DNA of 64,000 bases from Rhizopus arrhizus (lineage: Eukaryota; Mucoromycota; Mucoromycetes; Mucorales; Rhizopodaceae): contig JAKZZE010000002.1 of the NCBI GenBank assembly GCA_024220505.1, positions 2,232,001 to 2,296,000 on the forward strand. The letters run 5' to 3'. Positions within the stretch are counted from its first letter, which is position 1. The number at the start of each line of letters is the position of its first letter. The notes beneath the pieces were generated by a model that saw nothing but the letters and a program-made list of their open reading frames with translations, was not told where the DNA came from and ran no database searches. The translations under genes and the position numbers were made by a program. This document shows, one piece after another, positions 11,661-23,395 of this stretch.

Positions 11661-13205
11661 TTTAAAGAATAAGAAATAAAAAAAATAAAAAAAAGATAGA
11701 AAATCTGAATTATATCCGACCTACAGCTAATTTCTCACGGTTATCGACATTCTGGCCAATAAAAAGTTTAATTAATCTTTCTTTATTTTTCCGATCCCAA
11801 ACTTCAAATTGTATTGTACGACCTTAAAAGATAGATAACCTTTTTTGATACAGCCATCGAGACAAATTTGGAAATCTGCATTGAATACAAAAAAAAAAAA
11901 GAAGGCCAGTGCTTTAGCAAGTGTTCTGATTTAAATTGCATATAATAATACTTTACAATAAAAACATCTTGTATATCTCATAAATTCAAATATAGCCTGC
12001 AAAATAATGATATAAAGTGTTAAATTGTTGAACCAAACTGATATTTTTTCCTCAAGAAAGGAGAAAACCGTTCACATGGTTAAAAGTATTTAAAGGAGCT
12101 AACATGAGCTTCAAACAGTAAAATTCACTTGTCATACTTATCCAGCTATCATGCAGTATTCCGAGGAATAAAACCAATCAAAAGTACAAATACTCAATAT
12201 ATCTCATTAGAACATCCTCACTCGACCATTTTTCTGGTTGGCATGGCTTCCTCGTGTAGACCACAGCCGGAAATGGTGTTGATAAAATTATTATAAAATC
12301 AACGTGCTAGTCACAAAGCCTTGAACAAAAACGTACAAAGTGAAAAATTAACAAGTTTGTGAGTAAAAAAGAATAAAAATATAAAAAAGGCTCAAAATAT
12401 TGTGAGCCTATTGATCTATCACAGTGTTTTGTTCACAAAAAGATAAAGAACAATGGCTTTATAGGTCAAAACAGATAGATTTTATTTAATAATGAATGCT
12501 CAAAGCTTATATACTTTTCACAACGAAAGCATGAACATACTGCTATACATTTGACTGCTTATTGATAACAGTATTTGTACAGATACACAAGAGCTTGATT
12601 ACAGAGGCGTTTGGAAAAAAAGTAAAAAAAAAAAAAAATTAAACATGATCCATATGGACAAGAAGATTTAAAGAAGAGATGGTAACATAAGAAAAAAAGA
12701 AAAGACTACTTTATGGTAAGAGTAAAGAGCAATCTGGAGGATCATTAACCATGTCAAAAGTCAGAACAGCGTCAAATTTGATTGTCGTAGAAACAACTGA
12801 TAGGTGCATTATCCATTATGAGGTAGAACCCTTTGTCAAATCGATGTCATACTTAAAAAATTAAGCTGCCGCATGTTTTTGGAAAAGAGTATCACACATT
12901 TGAGAAAAAAGATGTACATTAATAAAAAAAAAAAAAAAAAAAAAAAAAAGATGGCACAATACTGAAAAAAACTGTGTTGTAATTTTCAGGATGTCGGTGT
13001 CGGTGTCAATTTTTCCTCCTTGAAACAAAAATGGCTACTTTAGAAGAAGATGTAAATAACCTTCAGCTCCCTTTCGAAATGAGAACTGGCACGGACAGTA
13101 CAAGCAAACTTGTACTGAACAACAAAACAAAACATAAGTACCATTATTAATCAGTTGCTTTGTAGTTGTGCCTTTTGTTCCCATGAGACCAAACTAGTTT
13201 CAATT
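11661..13205. other. intergenic region upstream of serine dehydratase
   Basis: The first 300 bases should include the serine dehydratase promoter. The rest is AT-rich, with a run of about 25 As near 12925-12949, and holds no open frame or RNA gene that I can support. Confidence 0.5.
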
Positions 13206-13766
13206 TGTTGTTGAGCAGTGTCAGATCATAACGGACATTGAACAATCACAACTAAAAGAAGTATATTAAAATTGATAAAAGATAATAATTTAAATCTTTA
13301 TCAAATAAAATGTATTCTTCTTCTTTTTATATAAAACTATCACTATTAGATTCATTCTATAAAGTATATAAGTCATAATATTTACTATTCATCATTTCTG
13401 TAAATGAATAATAATGGATCAGGTACCTAGTCAACTTTGATCTGACTGGAGGCATTTTATATAAAGATATCTTTCCTCTCAATGAAGACTGAATAATTCT
13501 CCCAGATCAGTTGAAGAATAATAAGAGCTATAAAAGCAACGAATTAAAAATTTTCATAATTGATTCAGTAATCATTCTTCAATCAAACATGTCAATTATT
13601 GGATCTACACTCATAACTACTCATTTACCCGCCAACTGATAGAAGAATATAAATAGTAGACTTTGTAATGATTTCTTTTTAACAATTAAGATTGTCTTAA
13701 AGTTCAGTCTCAAAAATATTCTTTGGCTTTATTGTTACTCCTTAGTTACTTTACCAGAACATAACA
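13206..13766 (+). repeat. solo-LTR-like element, copy A
   Basis: This 561-bp block begins TGTTGTTGAG and ends CAGAACATAACA, so it has the TGTT...AACA ends usual for LTRs. A near-identical reverse-complement copy lies at 20967-21532, and homology stops abruptly at both ends. No coding sequence is present, and no obvious 5-bp target-site duplication flanks it (left caatt, right tattt). Its right end abuts a transposase relic. A solo LTR is the simplest reading; a non-autonomous MITE-like element is less likely because the terminal inverted match is only about 4 bp. Confidence 0.75.
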
Positions 13767-14060
13767 TATTTAACATATTCAAGCAATTCTCGAATTGATT
13801 CTTTGTGTTTTGAATGATGTTTTTGAGGCAGATAGCTGGGATTGCAAAAGAAGCATTACTGATACTATTTCTTCAAGAATCTCCGCATCCTCCAGCTTAT
13901 GGCGTCTAATTTTCTTTTTAACCAATGCCCAGAATTTGCTCAACTGGATCGAGTTCTGGTGAATATTTGGGAATAGACACATTTACAGTCTCTTTTTCGC
14001 TCCTTGACCATTGCCTCTATTTTCTTGGAAGTATGGATATAATAGTATGATTAGAATCAT
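13767..14060 (-). pseudogene. Tc1/mariner (DDE_3) transposase, C-terminal relic
   Basis: On the minus strand, three frames together recall the end of a Tc1/mariner transposase. IPKYSPELDPVEQ matches the SPELNPIEQ segment before the last catalytic Asp/Glu. SKFWALVKKKIRRHKLEDAE matches the following helix, and LKNIIQNTKNQFENC the C-terminus. Passing through them needs at least two frame changes, so the copy is dead. Upstream similarity fades by about 14060. The LTR-like element ends exactly where the relic's coding similarity stops. Confidence 0.75.
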
Positions 14061-14457
14061 TTGAGAGCATCTTGCTATTTTAAACTCAATATGCTGCATT
14101 AGGGACAAAATTTATCATTCAACTTGGCACAAAAGGGTTTAGTACAAATGGTAAGCATAGTACTTTACCAATACGTGTTTATACATAGTTTTACAAACTG
14201 AAATGGATAGCATGTTGTAATCTTATTTGATTTGTCTAATTAAAAACCTTATTTCTTCTCCTTAATAATACTTTTTATAACATTTTCTCTTTCGTTTTAT
14301 CTTTTCTTTTTGCTACAATCAATAAAGTACTCTTCTCCCTCTTCTTCACATTTCTTATATGATAATAAGTATAGTAAGAGACAAACTGCTATCCTCCATA
14401 GTCGGAGTTTATTTTATTTTCGTGTTAGATCAGAAAATGACCTTTTTTTCTCTCTCT
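14061..14457. other. intergenic, downstream of homoserine dehydrogenase
   Basis: AT-rich DNA between the transposase relic and the end of the minus-strand homoserine dehydrogenase gene. A short plus-strand frame (14359-14694) overlaps that gene's exons in antisense and is not supported. Confidence 0.45.
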
Positions 14458-15696
14458 CTAAAATCCTTCAACGCGTTCTTGAATCTTGATAAGATCTGTA
14501 AAGATACCATAGGCTGTTACTGCTGCTCCAGCTCCAGCTCCCTTTTGAAAGTGTTAGTTCACGCTCGAAATAAGTTTCATTTTTTCTTATACCTGAATAA
14601 CAATGCCATTGGGGAAATACTTTGTTGTAAATTTGATAATGTTGTCACTGCCTTGAAGGGAAGCAAAAGGGTGAGAAGAAGGACATCTATTTGATTTGTG
14701 AGTTTTTAATATCCCAACATATTTTTTTCTTACTTGATAAGTTTAACACCACTTTGACCACCTTGAACATCAACAGTACCAACATAACGAAGTACTTGGT
14801 TACTATCTAAAGCTTCCTTGTTCAACTTTGAGAAATGATCATCGTATTCAGGCAACTTGTTCATGAATTCTTCAGTAGATTGAATGGATTGTAAATCTTT
14901 AGGTACAATGTTTTCTACTGGAAGAGTTGACAAATCCAAATCAAGTCCAGCTAATCTACCACAAATAACCACCTTTTTGGGATATTAAAACCATGCTATT
15001 CAACCTTTATGTATACAATCTTACCTTACGAGCAACATCCATGCCATTCAAATCGTCTCTTGGGTCGGGCTCAGTGTATCCCAAGCTTTTAGCAATGCTG
15101 ACAATTTCAGAAAACTTTTGTCCAGAGCTGTTGGTCAAACTGGAAAAGCTGTTGAAAAGGTAACTCAAAGTACCAGAAAAGATACCTTCGATACGAACGA
15201 TCTCATCACCAGTCTTGACCAAGTCAGTCAAGGTAGACAAGACGGGTAAACCAGCACCGACAGTAGCCTCATGGTAAACCAAGGGCACCTTTTTGTTGGC
15301 AGTAATTTCTTTGATTTCCTTGAATAATTCAAGTGAGCTAGAGAAGCCCTTCTTGTTGGGTGTCACCACACTCAAACCGGAACGAAGCCAAGAAGGATAA
15401 AGTCTGGCTACTTCCTCAGAAGCGGTACAATCAATGATAACAGAGTGTTGCTTAGAGCTTGCAAGATAGCTGGCAAATTGGTCCAAGTTGGCTGCGATGC
15501 CGGTTTGGACAACAGCAGAGCGAATGTCCTCGGATTGACTGATTGACAAGGACTTGTATTCGGAATCAGACAAGACCATCTTTTGAGAGGTGGACAAAGC
15601 CACAACCTTCATTGCATTCTTGTAGGAAGATTTCAAAATTTGGGATACTAACTCTGAACCAACAAGTCCAACGCCTACAATACCAATATTAACCAT
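14458..15696 (-). CDS. HOM6: homoserine dehydrogenase
   Basis: It reduces aspartate semialdehyde to homoserine with NAD(P)H, the branch point to threonine, methionine and isoleucine. Four exons (complement 15025-15696, 14734-14972, 14593-14686 and 14458-14541) give 362 residues, the usual fungal size, with no fused aspartokinase domain. GIVGVGLVGSELVSQ is the Rossmann dinucleotide-binding loop. VVTPNKKGFSS, VYHEATVGAGLPVLSTL and GIFSGTLSYLFNSF are family signatures, with EPDPRDDLNGMDVARK in the catalytic region. The C-terminus (SHPFASLQGSDN, then VIQGAGAGAAVTA) closes the cofactor fold as in yeast Hom6. Confidence 0.96.
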
Positions 15697-16231
15697 TACT
15701 ATTTAATGTGTTAAAAAATAAAAAAAAATGAAAAGCCTCGCCCCTTGTAATCTATTTTATAAGCCGCTTATGATTCATCAATACAGCAAAAAGTTTGAAG
15801 CTGTCACAAACAGTATTACTATGATCTATAGAGAGAGAGAGACACGGAACGTATTGCATTTTGAATAATTTCAATACAGACGCGTTTATTTATTTACAAA
15901 AGTGCATGTATATTGAGAAATAGCTGCAGGGTAATATCTGTGTTACTTTTTTTTTTTTAGCTTTATCTGCAGATTTTATAGATGAAACTGATAATCGCTA
16001 TTTTTTATTTCAGCCAATTCATGCGTTATATTTGGCCGCATAGTCTTAAAACAGTTCTTTGTTTATGTTATTAGACAAAGGATGAAAAATTATAAAATAA
16101 TTCGGTGATATTTATAGCAATACAGTTTTACAATAAATATTTTATTGATGAAAATGAGAATATAATAATACATAATAAATACATCTAAATCTGTTCTATT
16201 TACAAGCCTTTATATCTAAAGCATGACTGAT
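15697..16231. other. intergenic region, homoserine dehydrogenase upstream
   Basis: AT-rich DNA between the homoserine dehydrogenase start (15696) and the end of the DUF2235 gene (16232), both on the minus strand. It contains a short GA tract near 15831-15842. No Gcn4-type site was identified with confidence. Confidence 0.4.
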
Positions 16232-17526
16232 TTAATCTAGCTTTCTATTGGCTGCATTTTTATAAAACATAAACAAAGTCTTTGATTTGTATCGATCCAT
16301 ATCTTTCTGTGTCATAAACGACGAAAAATCACCTCCATTGTACAGCTGTACGGCCGGGTTGTAAGATTGAGTGTTAATATCCTTCTCAATCACTCGGTCT
16401 ACCCTTGGCATAATTCTATAAATGATGGCACTGCAATAACTATCTTGGAAAATATATTTACAACTGCTGCTGTCAGAAATTTGCTGCAATAAATCCTTTT
16501 TAAAGACGAGGCCTAGGTCACTCGCTTTAGACATCATCCATCGAAAGGAGTGGTAGGAAATGATATTTCTCGAATATTTAGCTACTTCTTGTCCTCCAAC
16601 GTCTGTATGCATACCAGGAAACCATACTTGTTCAAGCTTTTGAGGTTGGGTTAGATCCTGTTTATCAGAGAAACGCATCAAAGTCGGACTAAACCAAGCA
16701 CGTTGATCGTGGATTGAAATAGCATGGTAAGCATGTTTAACAATAGGTGTCAATTTTGTATCGTGAAAGTTGTGTAAGCCGTGAAATAAATTATAAACTA
16801 CAAAACACAGTTAGCATTGTCTGGTTTTATGAAAAAAGAAAATGCTTTTACAGATTGGTCCACCCAAATACCATGGCAATTTTGGTACGCCAAGGGCACC
16901 TACTGTATCAAAGCAGCCCAAGAAATGAATTGAAGGCATTTGGCAGCGATTCTTTTCACGGAATAAAACAGAATCCATCCCATAGGGCTTTGCATGTATA
17001 CCTTGGTCTCTATACAATTGATAAGCTTGCTCAACTTTGGATAACTCTGTTGGAGGTAATAAGCCAACGTTATAAATCATTCCAGATAAACTCCTGACAG
17101 CATATGCTAAAGAAATATCATGCAATTAGCTTAAATAAAGACAGAATTGATGTTACAGCTACCTCCTCTACTAAATCCCAGTAACCAAATCTGATCCTTT
17201 TCATCGCGATAACGCTTGCATATGTATTTGTAGGCAGATTTTATTTGTCCACTTATTCCGTATCCAAATAATCCTCCAAGCATACGATATTGACTCGTTC
17301 CCAATCCAGTAAAATAGGTATGAACTTGCTCCCAAAGGTTTCCTTGAGAATCAACAACATCCCCATCCATTAGTACTTGTGAAAACTTGTAAACATTTGT
17401 TCTCTCTGTAGATTGTCTTTTAGCAATCCTGAATGGAATTGGGAAAGAGTTTGTACCTGAAGGTGTATCCCATGTTCCATCAAGACAAACTATGATTCTT
17501 CGCGGTTTAACTGATTTTGTTTCCAT
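16232..17526 (-). CDS. DUF2235 alpha/beta-hydrolase (Tle1-like lipase fold), substrate unknown
   Basis: Exons (complement) 17163-17526, 16852-17106 and 16232-16797 give 394 residues. The start IIVCLDGTWD is the typical opening of DUF2235 proteins, and WLLGFSRGA (about residues 114-122) is the G-x-S-x-G nucleophile elbow with Ser119. FLGCFDTVGALG holds the likely acid region, and FPGMHTDVGG recalls the conserved late histidine region. The fold is shared with bacterial type VI phospholipase effectors, but fungal members are largely uncharacterised, so a lipid or acyl-ester substrate is only a guess. No signal peptide is seen. A perfect 21-bp palindrome lies about 150 bp upstream of the start. 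Confidence 0.9.
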
Positions 17527-18094
17527 TGTTTATTTTCTAATTGTATAAATCTAAAATGAAAGACATATCTCTTTGTATTTCCTCCCGTCTTTATATACCC
17601 AGTCATGTAAAAAAAACATATCGAGCACACGGGTTTGATCAATGGTAAGGTCATGGGAATGGCCATCCTCTTTACGCTATACAGTATAGCGTATGCCGTC
17701 ATCTTCAGTCATTTTCTCCCCAAAAATACTATGCCGTGGCTTATTGAAGGGCAAGATGGGATCATGAAAAGGTACAGCATAAAATAAACACAAAAATGCT
17801 GCAGAAAGTTACCAGATCACGCCTGTGATTGGATCTTTAAGACTACATGGAGATTATCATGCTCATCCACAATGACTCCATATGATTTTATAAAACACTT
17901 TTCCTCATGTATTGAATACCGCATAATTCGCTCTCTTTTTTTTTTTAGCTTTTTAAAAAAAAACTTTATTTTTGGTAACTTTGTATATGTCATTGTGTAA
18001 CACTTGACAGGCTAATGTTTATATGAAATATGCAATAATCACATTTTTATAAACATGTGTATAACATGTCATCATTTACCATCGGGGATGTTCA
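17527..18094. other. intergenic, DUF2235 promoter region and 3' flank of membrane-protein gene
   Basis: It holds the palindrome at 17673-17693 and AT-rich DNA with no other feature I can support. Confidence 0.45.
17673..17693. promoter_or_regulatory. 21-bp perfect palindrome, candidate regulator site
   Basis: Two 10-bp arms, TACGCTATAC and GTATAGCGTA, are perfect reverse complements around one central A. The site is 147 bp upstream of the DUF2235 start codon. It could bind a dimeric transcription factor or form part of a short stem in the 5' leader. No known factor is assigned. Confidence 0.45.
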
Positions 18095-18920
18095 TCATAC
18101 ATGTTCTTTGACCTTTTCTTTATCGGATCCTTCCGCTACTAAATCCGTATAGTTCTGCTGAGATAATGACGAATCATAATTGATGGGTACAGGAGTTGAT
18201 GCCATAGGTACATCCTCTTTAAAATCATACACATCATAATCCTCCTTACGATAAAAATCTGAAGTTTTGAAAACAAAAACGAACAAGCATAACAATAACC
18301 AAAAAAAACCAATGAGAATACAACCAAGCCAGGTACCATTGACCATCCCTATACATAAATACATTTAAGTTTAAAATAACAGAATGAAATGACTTACAAC
18401 AACGAATAGAAGTATTAATATATGAATAACGGGAGCAGTAAGGAACCCAACCTTTAATATCTGATGTAAATCCATCTGATGCAGTACCTAACCATGGAAT
18501 GGTGCCTGAATTTAATGTATTGTATACAACAATGGCAATGTATAGGGCTGTATTAAGTATGGAAATCACACGGTCAGCTATAATGGATTTAGTGCAATAA
18601 CCAAAAATAAATAGTGCATTAACAGATATGATAGAAACAAGAGGTCCGACGTAATAGAATGTATACTATTTAAAAAATAAGTCTTGTTACTTTTTTTTTT
18701 GAATGATTAATAAATACTGGTATATAATGTGGCCACCAATTTCCTGTCCCTTCAATCTGTAATAAAAGTACAATCTGAGCTATTATAATTGTTATAAATT
18801 TTCTATCTCTATATAATAGTACCAAATATCTTTACCAATATGACAAGCTAACGTGAGACCACTTAACAAAAGGATGAGTCCCCTTAATAAAAAAAGGGTG
18901 ACAGTCTTCATGGATCCCAT
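18095..18920 (-). CDS. four-transmembrane protein, unknown function
   Basis: Exons (complement) 18836-18920, 18718-18779, 18398-18665 and 18095-18348 give 222 residues in frame. Four hydrophobic segments are seen: LFLLRGLILLLSGLTLACHI, a second in VGPLVSIISVNALFIFGYC, a third in ISILNTALYIAIVVYNTL and a fourth in LGCILIGFFWLLLCLFVFVF. An extracellular loop between helices 3 and 4 has WVPYCSRYSY and a cysteine pair. The acidic cytosolic tail (about 65 residues) carries several Tyr and Ser. The topology is MARVEL- or tetraspan-like, but no family signature is clear. The exon 2 acceptor (AATAG at about 18780) was chosen because the later acceptor gives an in-frame stop. Confidence 0.75.
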
Positions 18921-19699
18921 TTAAAAAAAAAATAAAATAAAAAGAGAAAGAAGGAAAGTGAGAAAAAAAAGAGAGAGAGAGAGATGGAAATACTAAAAAA
19001 GTATGGAGTAACAATAGGTAGTACATTAATTTAGGGATTAACCTTTGTCTTGGATCTACCCATGTGAAGTTCCTGAGAAAGCGCAGTTTGATCTACTTTG
19101 AGATATAATAAACCCAACTTTTTGGTTTGTAAATTCAATTGAAATGTGAATCAATTTATGAGATTGAAAAAGAAAAAACTATTTTGAGGAAATATGTTTT
19201 CATTAAAATGCACCAGCAACCTATAGCAAGTATATAAGTCTCGTACTACTATATAACAATAGCAAAGGACAAAACACAATGCATAAACATTAAACTTGCA
19301 CTACAATAGAACAGTAAATCTATTGGCTGCTTTACTCTTGATGTCTGACTGCATACAAGATAAATTCCCCTCAGCTAATAATGAGTAAAATAAAAGCATG
19401 TTTTTTTATCTTTATTGAAAACTGTTTTTACTGTTAACATAACCTCAAACTCATAAACACCGCATTCAATTATATCCAGAAATAAACATTATCAAATGGT
19501 AAACTACTGTTCCACTGCTATAGACATTTATTTTAATTCAATCCTTCAATAATTGAAATATAACACTGTTGTTACTATTATTGAATGTTGTATGCTTTAT
19601 TGTAACACTTGTACTGTGGAAAGCTAATTTTAGATTCTTTCTCAGAATAAGCAAACACAAAATTTTATAAAAACGTACTATCAAAGACTTTAGGCATTT
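18921..19699. other. intergenic, edge of repeat island
   Basis: AT-rich DNA upstream of the four-transmembrane gene, with a GA tract near 18970-18983. No coding or RNA gene is supported. Clear similarity to the repeat monomers begins after roughly 19700. Confidence 0.4.
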
Positions 19700-20966
19700 A
19701 TACTATTTTTTGCTGTAATTTTTCTTAATTTTTATGGCCTTTATTGTTTAGATTGAATAAATTTGATTTTCCTCTAGAGTATGAAAGAAGTTGAGCTCAA
19801 AGATATGATTTAATGTTTGTAAATTTGATTTGCTTGTAGTAAGTGACCACCAGATTTTGTCAAGTAGATCAACCTGTGAAATGAAAAAAAAAAGTAGAAT
19901 TACAATGAATTATATATACTTCAAGAGATTACTCGTTCTTGATGCTATGTAAAATAAAAGTAAAATAAAAGATGTTTGTTTTGAAGGACATTTATCTAAA
20001 AATAACCAAAGGGTAGAGAAGTAAATAAAAAAGATGAGAAACAATAGGTCATTTACATGTTTTTGGCTTTTCTGACTATATGTTTTCTGGTAATATTTCA
20101 TATAAGGTATGTTCTATATAGATCCACATTGTAATTTGTAGGGTTTGTTCTTTTGAAGATTAAATGGGTAAAGTTTAACTTGATTTTCTTGTTATAGTGA
20201 CTACCAGAAATTGTAAAGCAGATCCGCTTTGTTTTGATTCACAAAAATATTTGTTTAAAGTAAAAAATAAAATAGAAAAGGACAAATGAACATAAGTAAC
20301 ATTAAGGGACTTGGCTTTAGTATTGTAATAAAATAGTCGAAAGAGCCTTTTAAAGAATAATTGATAAATTTATTCAAAGAAAAAAAATAAAATTATAGAT
20401 TTGTTCAATTTAGAAGTTCAAAGTATTGTATTTACTTGTATTCAGTATGGTTTGCTTTAAAAGTAGAGGTGGTTTAAGAAAAATAAAGGTAAAAGAGAAT
20501 AAATCTTTGGGTATGAATTTGCTTGACTGTGACTACCAGATCTCCTTAAGATCAAAGAAATAAATCAAGTAAAGTTATAAGCAATAGATTGGTTAAATAA
20601 AAGAAGTCTTTGAATAAGAACTTCGAACAAGAAAAGACAAAAGAAACTTGAGTTAATATGTATATTCTTCATTTTTATAAAAATATGGGGACGTTTATAT
20701 AAAAAGATAAAGTATACGATATTGCAATTTTTTTGTATCATTTTGTTATATGGCCTTAAGGGTTTAGAAGTAAATTTGACATTTCTTTAAAGTACAAAAG
20801 ACTTTGAAATCAAAGATTTATGTTTAAATGGGTAAATTTAGTTTGCTTGTAGTAAGTGACCACCAGATCTTGTGTTGTAGATCAAACAGTAAAAAGTAAT
20901 AAAGAGTTTTCTTGATAAGAGAATATAAATTTGATACAATGAAGATAATTTGACTTTCAAGGACTT
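19700..20966 (-). repeat. left monomer array, minus orientation (about four units)
   Basis: Four units carry the reverse core AGTGACCACCAGATC or a close variant at about 19842, 20196, 20528 and 20853, spaced about 330-355 bp. Reverse-complemented, the fourth unit aligns along most of its length with the unit around 23510-23620, including the conserved start near TCAAAttatcttcat and the TTTGATCTAC box before the core. The array is cut off by the LTR-like element at 20967. The left edge is gradual and could not be fixed exactly. Confidence 0.8.
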
Positions 20967-21532
20967 TGTTATGTTCTGGTAAAGTAATTTAAAGGTAGCA
21001 ATAAAACCAAAAGAATACTTTTTGAGACTGAACTTTATTTAAGACAATCTTAATTGTTAAAAGAAATCATTACAAAGTCTACTATTTATATTCTTCTATC
21101 AGTTGGCGGGTAAATGAGTAGTTATGAGCGTAGATCCAATAATTGACGTGTTTGATTGAAGAATGATTACTGAATCAATTATGAAAATTTTTAATTCGTT
21201 GCTTTTATAGCTCTTATTATTCTTCAACTGATCTGGGAGAATTATTCAGTCTTCATTGAGAGGAAAGATATCTTTATATAAAATGCCTCCAGTCAGATCA
21301 AAGTTGACTAGGTACCTGATCCATTATTATTCATTTACAGAAATGATGAATAGTAAATATTATGACTTATATACTTTATAGAATGAATCTAATAGTGATA
21401 GTTTTATATAAAAAGAAGAAGAATACATTTTATTTGATAAAGATTTAAATTATTATCTTTTATCAATTTTAATATACTTCTTTTAGTTGTGATTGTTCAA
21501 TGTCCATTATGATCAGACGCTGTTCTACAACA
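20967..21532 (-). repeat. solo-LTR-like element, copy B (inverted relative to copy A)
   Basis: This 566-bp block is the reverse complement of 13206-13766, with only scattered substitutions and small indels. On the plus strand it runs from TGTTATGTTCTGG to CTGTTCTACAACA. It interrupts a monomer of the left array. No matching flanking duplication is evident (left gactt, right taaag). Confidence 0.75.
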
Positions 21533-22317
21533 TAAAGATCTGTTCCTGGTTATGCAAGTGAACTGTTTACAATTATTTAAAGTATCTTGAAAAGGATTTA
21601 ATTGGATCTTTATGAAAAGGATATAAATACCAGATACAATAATATTAAATAAAAATATAACTTTTTAAGTCTCGTTGAATTTTATAGTCTTTTTTATTCT
21701 TACGAGATAACACAATCATTGTTAAATTTCTTTATTTTTTTCACATCTTAATCTTTTTTCAAAATTCGAAAATGATCAATACAGCAAGATTTGATTTTTT
21801 CATCAAAGAAACAATAATCTGTTAACTATAAAATGATCAATCTTGCGCAATGCTGTAACCAATTGGAACGATCATTTGCAGTGCGCGATTATTTGTAGTA
21901 GTGACTCCTGACTATAAACTTTCTTTGTCAAAAGTGACAATAAAATTTTTATGCAGGTTATAGAAAAATACAGGTTCGAAGATATTTTCCTAGTGAGCAA
22001 TCGATAATCTTTATTTAAAATAATAATGTGATATATATATATATATTCTCAATATTCTTACGATGGTACACAATTCTAATAAGCATGATAGTAATAAAAT
22101 AAAATAGGACAAGAAACAAAAATGAATATTCAAAAGAGTTGACAACATCGAGGTGTACGTAGGGGACTATACTTCCAGGATGATATTTGAAAGGCCGCAT
22201 ACAGATATTCTTAAGACAAGCCGTATGATACTGCCATAAAGAACACGTGATACGATCACGTGACCGCAAAATTTCTCGATATAATACATAATACAATAAC
22301 ATTTATCAAAAGAAAGT
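21533..22317. other. intergenic between LTR-like element and tRNA
   Basis: AT-rich DNA with a TATAAATA-like box near 21626 resembling those in the head blocks downstream, and a short dinucleotide TA run near 22030-22045. The last 100 bases are the 5' flank of the tRNA gene. Confidence 0.4.
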
Positions 22318-22400
22318 GGTGATTTGGCCGAGTTGGTCTAAGGCGCCGCACTCAAGTTGCGGTCTCGCAAGAGGCGTGAGTTCGAATCTCACAGTCACCA
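22318..22400 (+). tRNA. tRNA-Leu (anticodon CAA)
   Basis: A complete cloverleaf can be folded. The acceptor stem GGTGATT pairs with AGTCACC (one T-G pair), with discriminator A at 22400. The D arm contains the A box TGGCCGAGTTGG. The anticodon stem CCGCA/TGCGG encloses loop CTCAAGT with anticodon CAA, followed by a long variable arm as expected for leucine. The T arm holds the B box GTTCGAATC. No intron is present. T runs at 22406-22409 and 22414-22419 are likely RNA polymerase III terminators. The CCA end is not encoded apart from chance bases. Confidence 0.97.
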
Positions 22401-22859
22401 ACATATTTTGTCATTTTTTGGATGTTGTGTCGTATTGTAACACAAGAACCAACTTTTTGAACGAACAAAAGGAACGATCTTTTCAAACGATCCAAAAGTT
22501 AATGTGACGAAGCAAGTTATGATGATTGCGCTGTAACGAAAATGGTAATAAGGATACACAGAGATTAGCCGAGTCAAGTCAGAAAGATAAAAAAAATTAA
22601 AAATATAAAAAATGTTAAAAAGATAAAAAAAGTTGAAAATATAAAAAAAAAAGTCAAAAAAATAAGAAAAGCTAAAAAGAAAACAAAAAAAATATTGTGA
22701 CGCAGTTGGTGTAACTTTTGCGGAAGAAGGGACTCAGTCCTAGGAGGGACATCAGTCCCTGAAGATAAACAAAAAAAGTTCAAAAATAGAAAAACACAAA
22801 AAAATCACAACCCTATAAATATCCCTTTATCCTTTCACTTTTGAAAGACTTACTTACTG
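22401..22859. other. A-rich spacer between tRNA and first head block
   Basis: From about 22590 to 22700 the plus strand is a degenerate A-rich tract (repeats of AAAAAGATAAAAAA type). It is followed by paired AGGGAC/GTCCCT boxes around 22728-22760 and a TATAAATATCCC box near 22813. No open reading frame is supported. Confidence 0.45.
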
Positions 22860-23395
22860 TAACACGAACAATGATTTAGTCCCCGATACAAACATGTACA
22901 ATTACAGTTTGGATGAAGAACATGAACTTTAATTTACAGTTCAGGACAAGAGACAATAGGCACCCCATATTTTTATATAAATAAGATGAATATTTTGAAC
23001 AAAATAACAGACATTCAATAAAACAAAATCTTCTTGCGCTTAAAAAGCAATCTATTCTTATTGGGTCACAATTACCTTTTCTTTTCTTTTTATTTTACTT
23101 ATTCTTTCTGATCTGATACCTGAATTATCACGAATCAAGAAAGACCCCTTTTATTTTTATCTTTTATAAAACAATCTCACACTTAACCTTATTGATCTAT
23201 AAAGATCTGGTGGTCACTACTTAAAACCAAATTACTTTATCAAAAGAACTGTTAAACGTTCAGTCAAGTTAATCAAACTCAAGTCATTCAAGGCTTCTAA
23301 CCTCTTATTAAACAAATCTACAACACTTTAATACAATCCAAATCCCAAGTACTAACAAGTTACATTACTTTTCGATATATACTTACTTTTGATAT
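22860..23395 (+). repeat. head block plus first monomer, direct repeat copy 1
   Basis: It is nearly identical over most of its length to 24250-24830. Shared landmarks in order are GTAACACGAACAATG, TTTAGTCCCCGATACA, GTTTGGATGAAGAACATG, a TATATAAATAAGATGAAT box (22973), a CAATAAA-like stretch, TTATTGGGTCACAATTACC and the core GATCTGGTGGTCACT (23204). The TATA-like box and conserved downstream spacing suggest a transcription start region. No coding sequence is seen. Confidence 0.8.
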
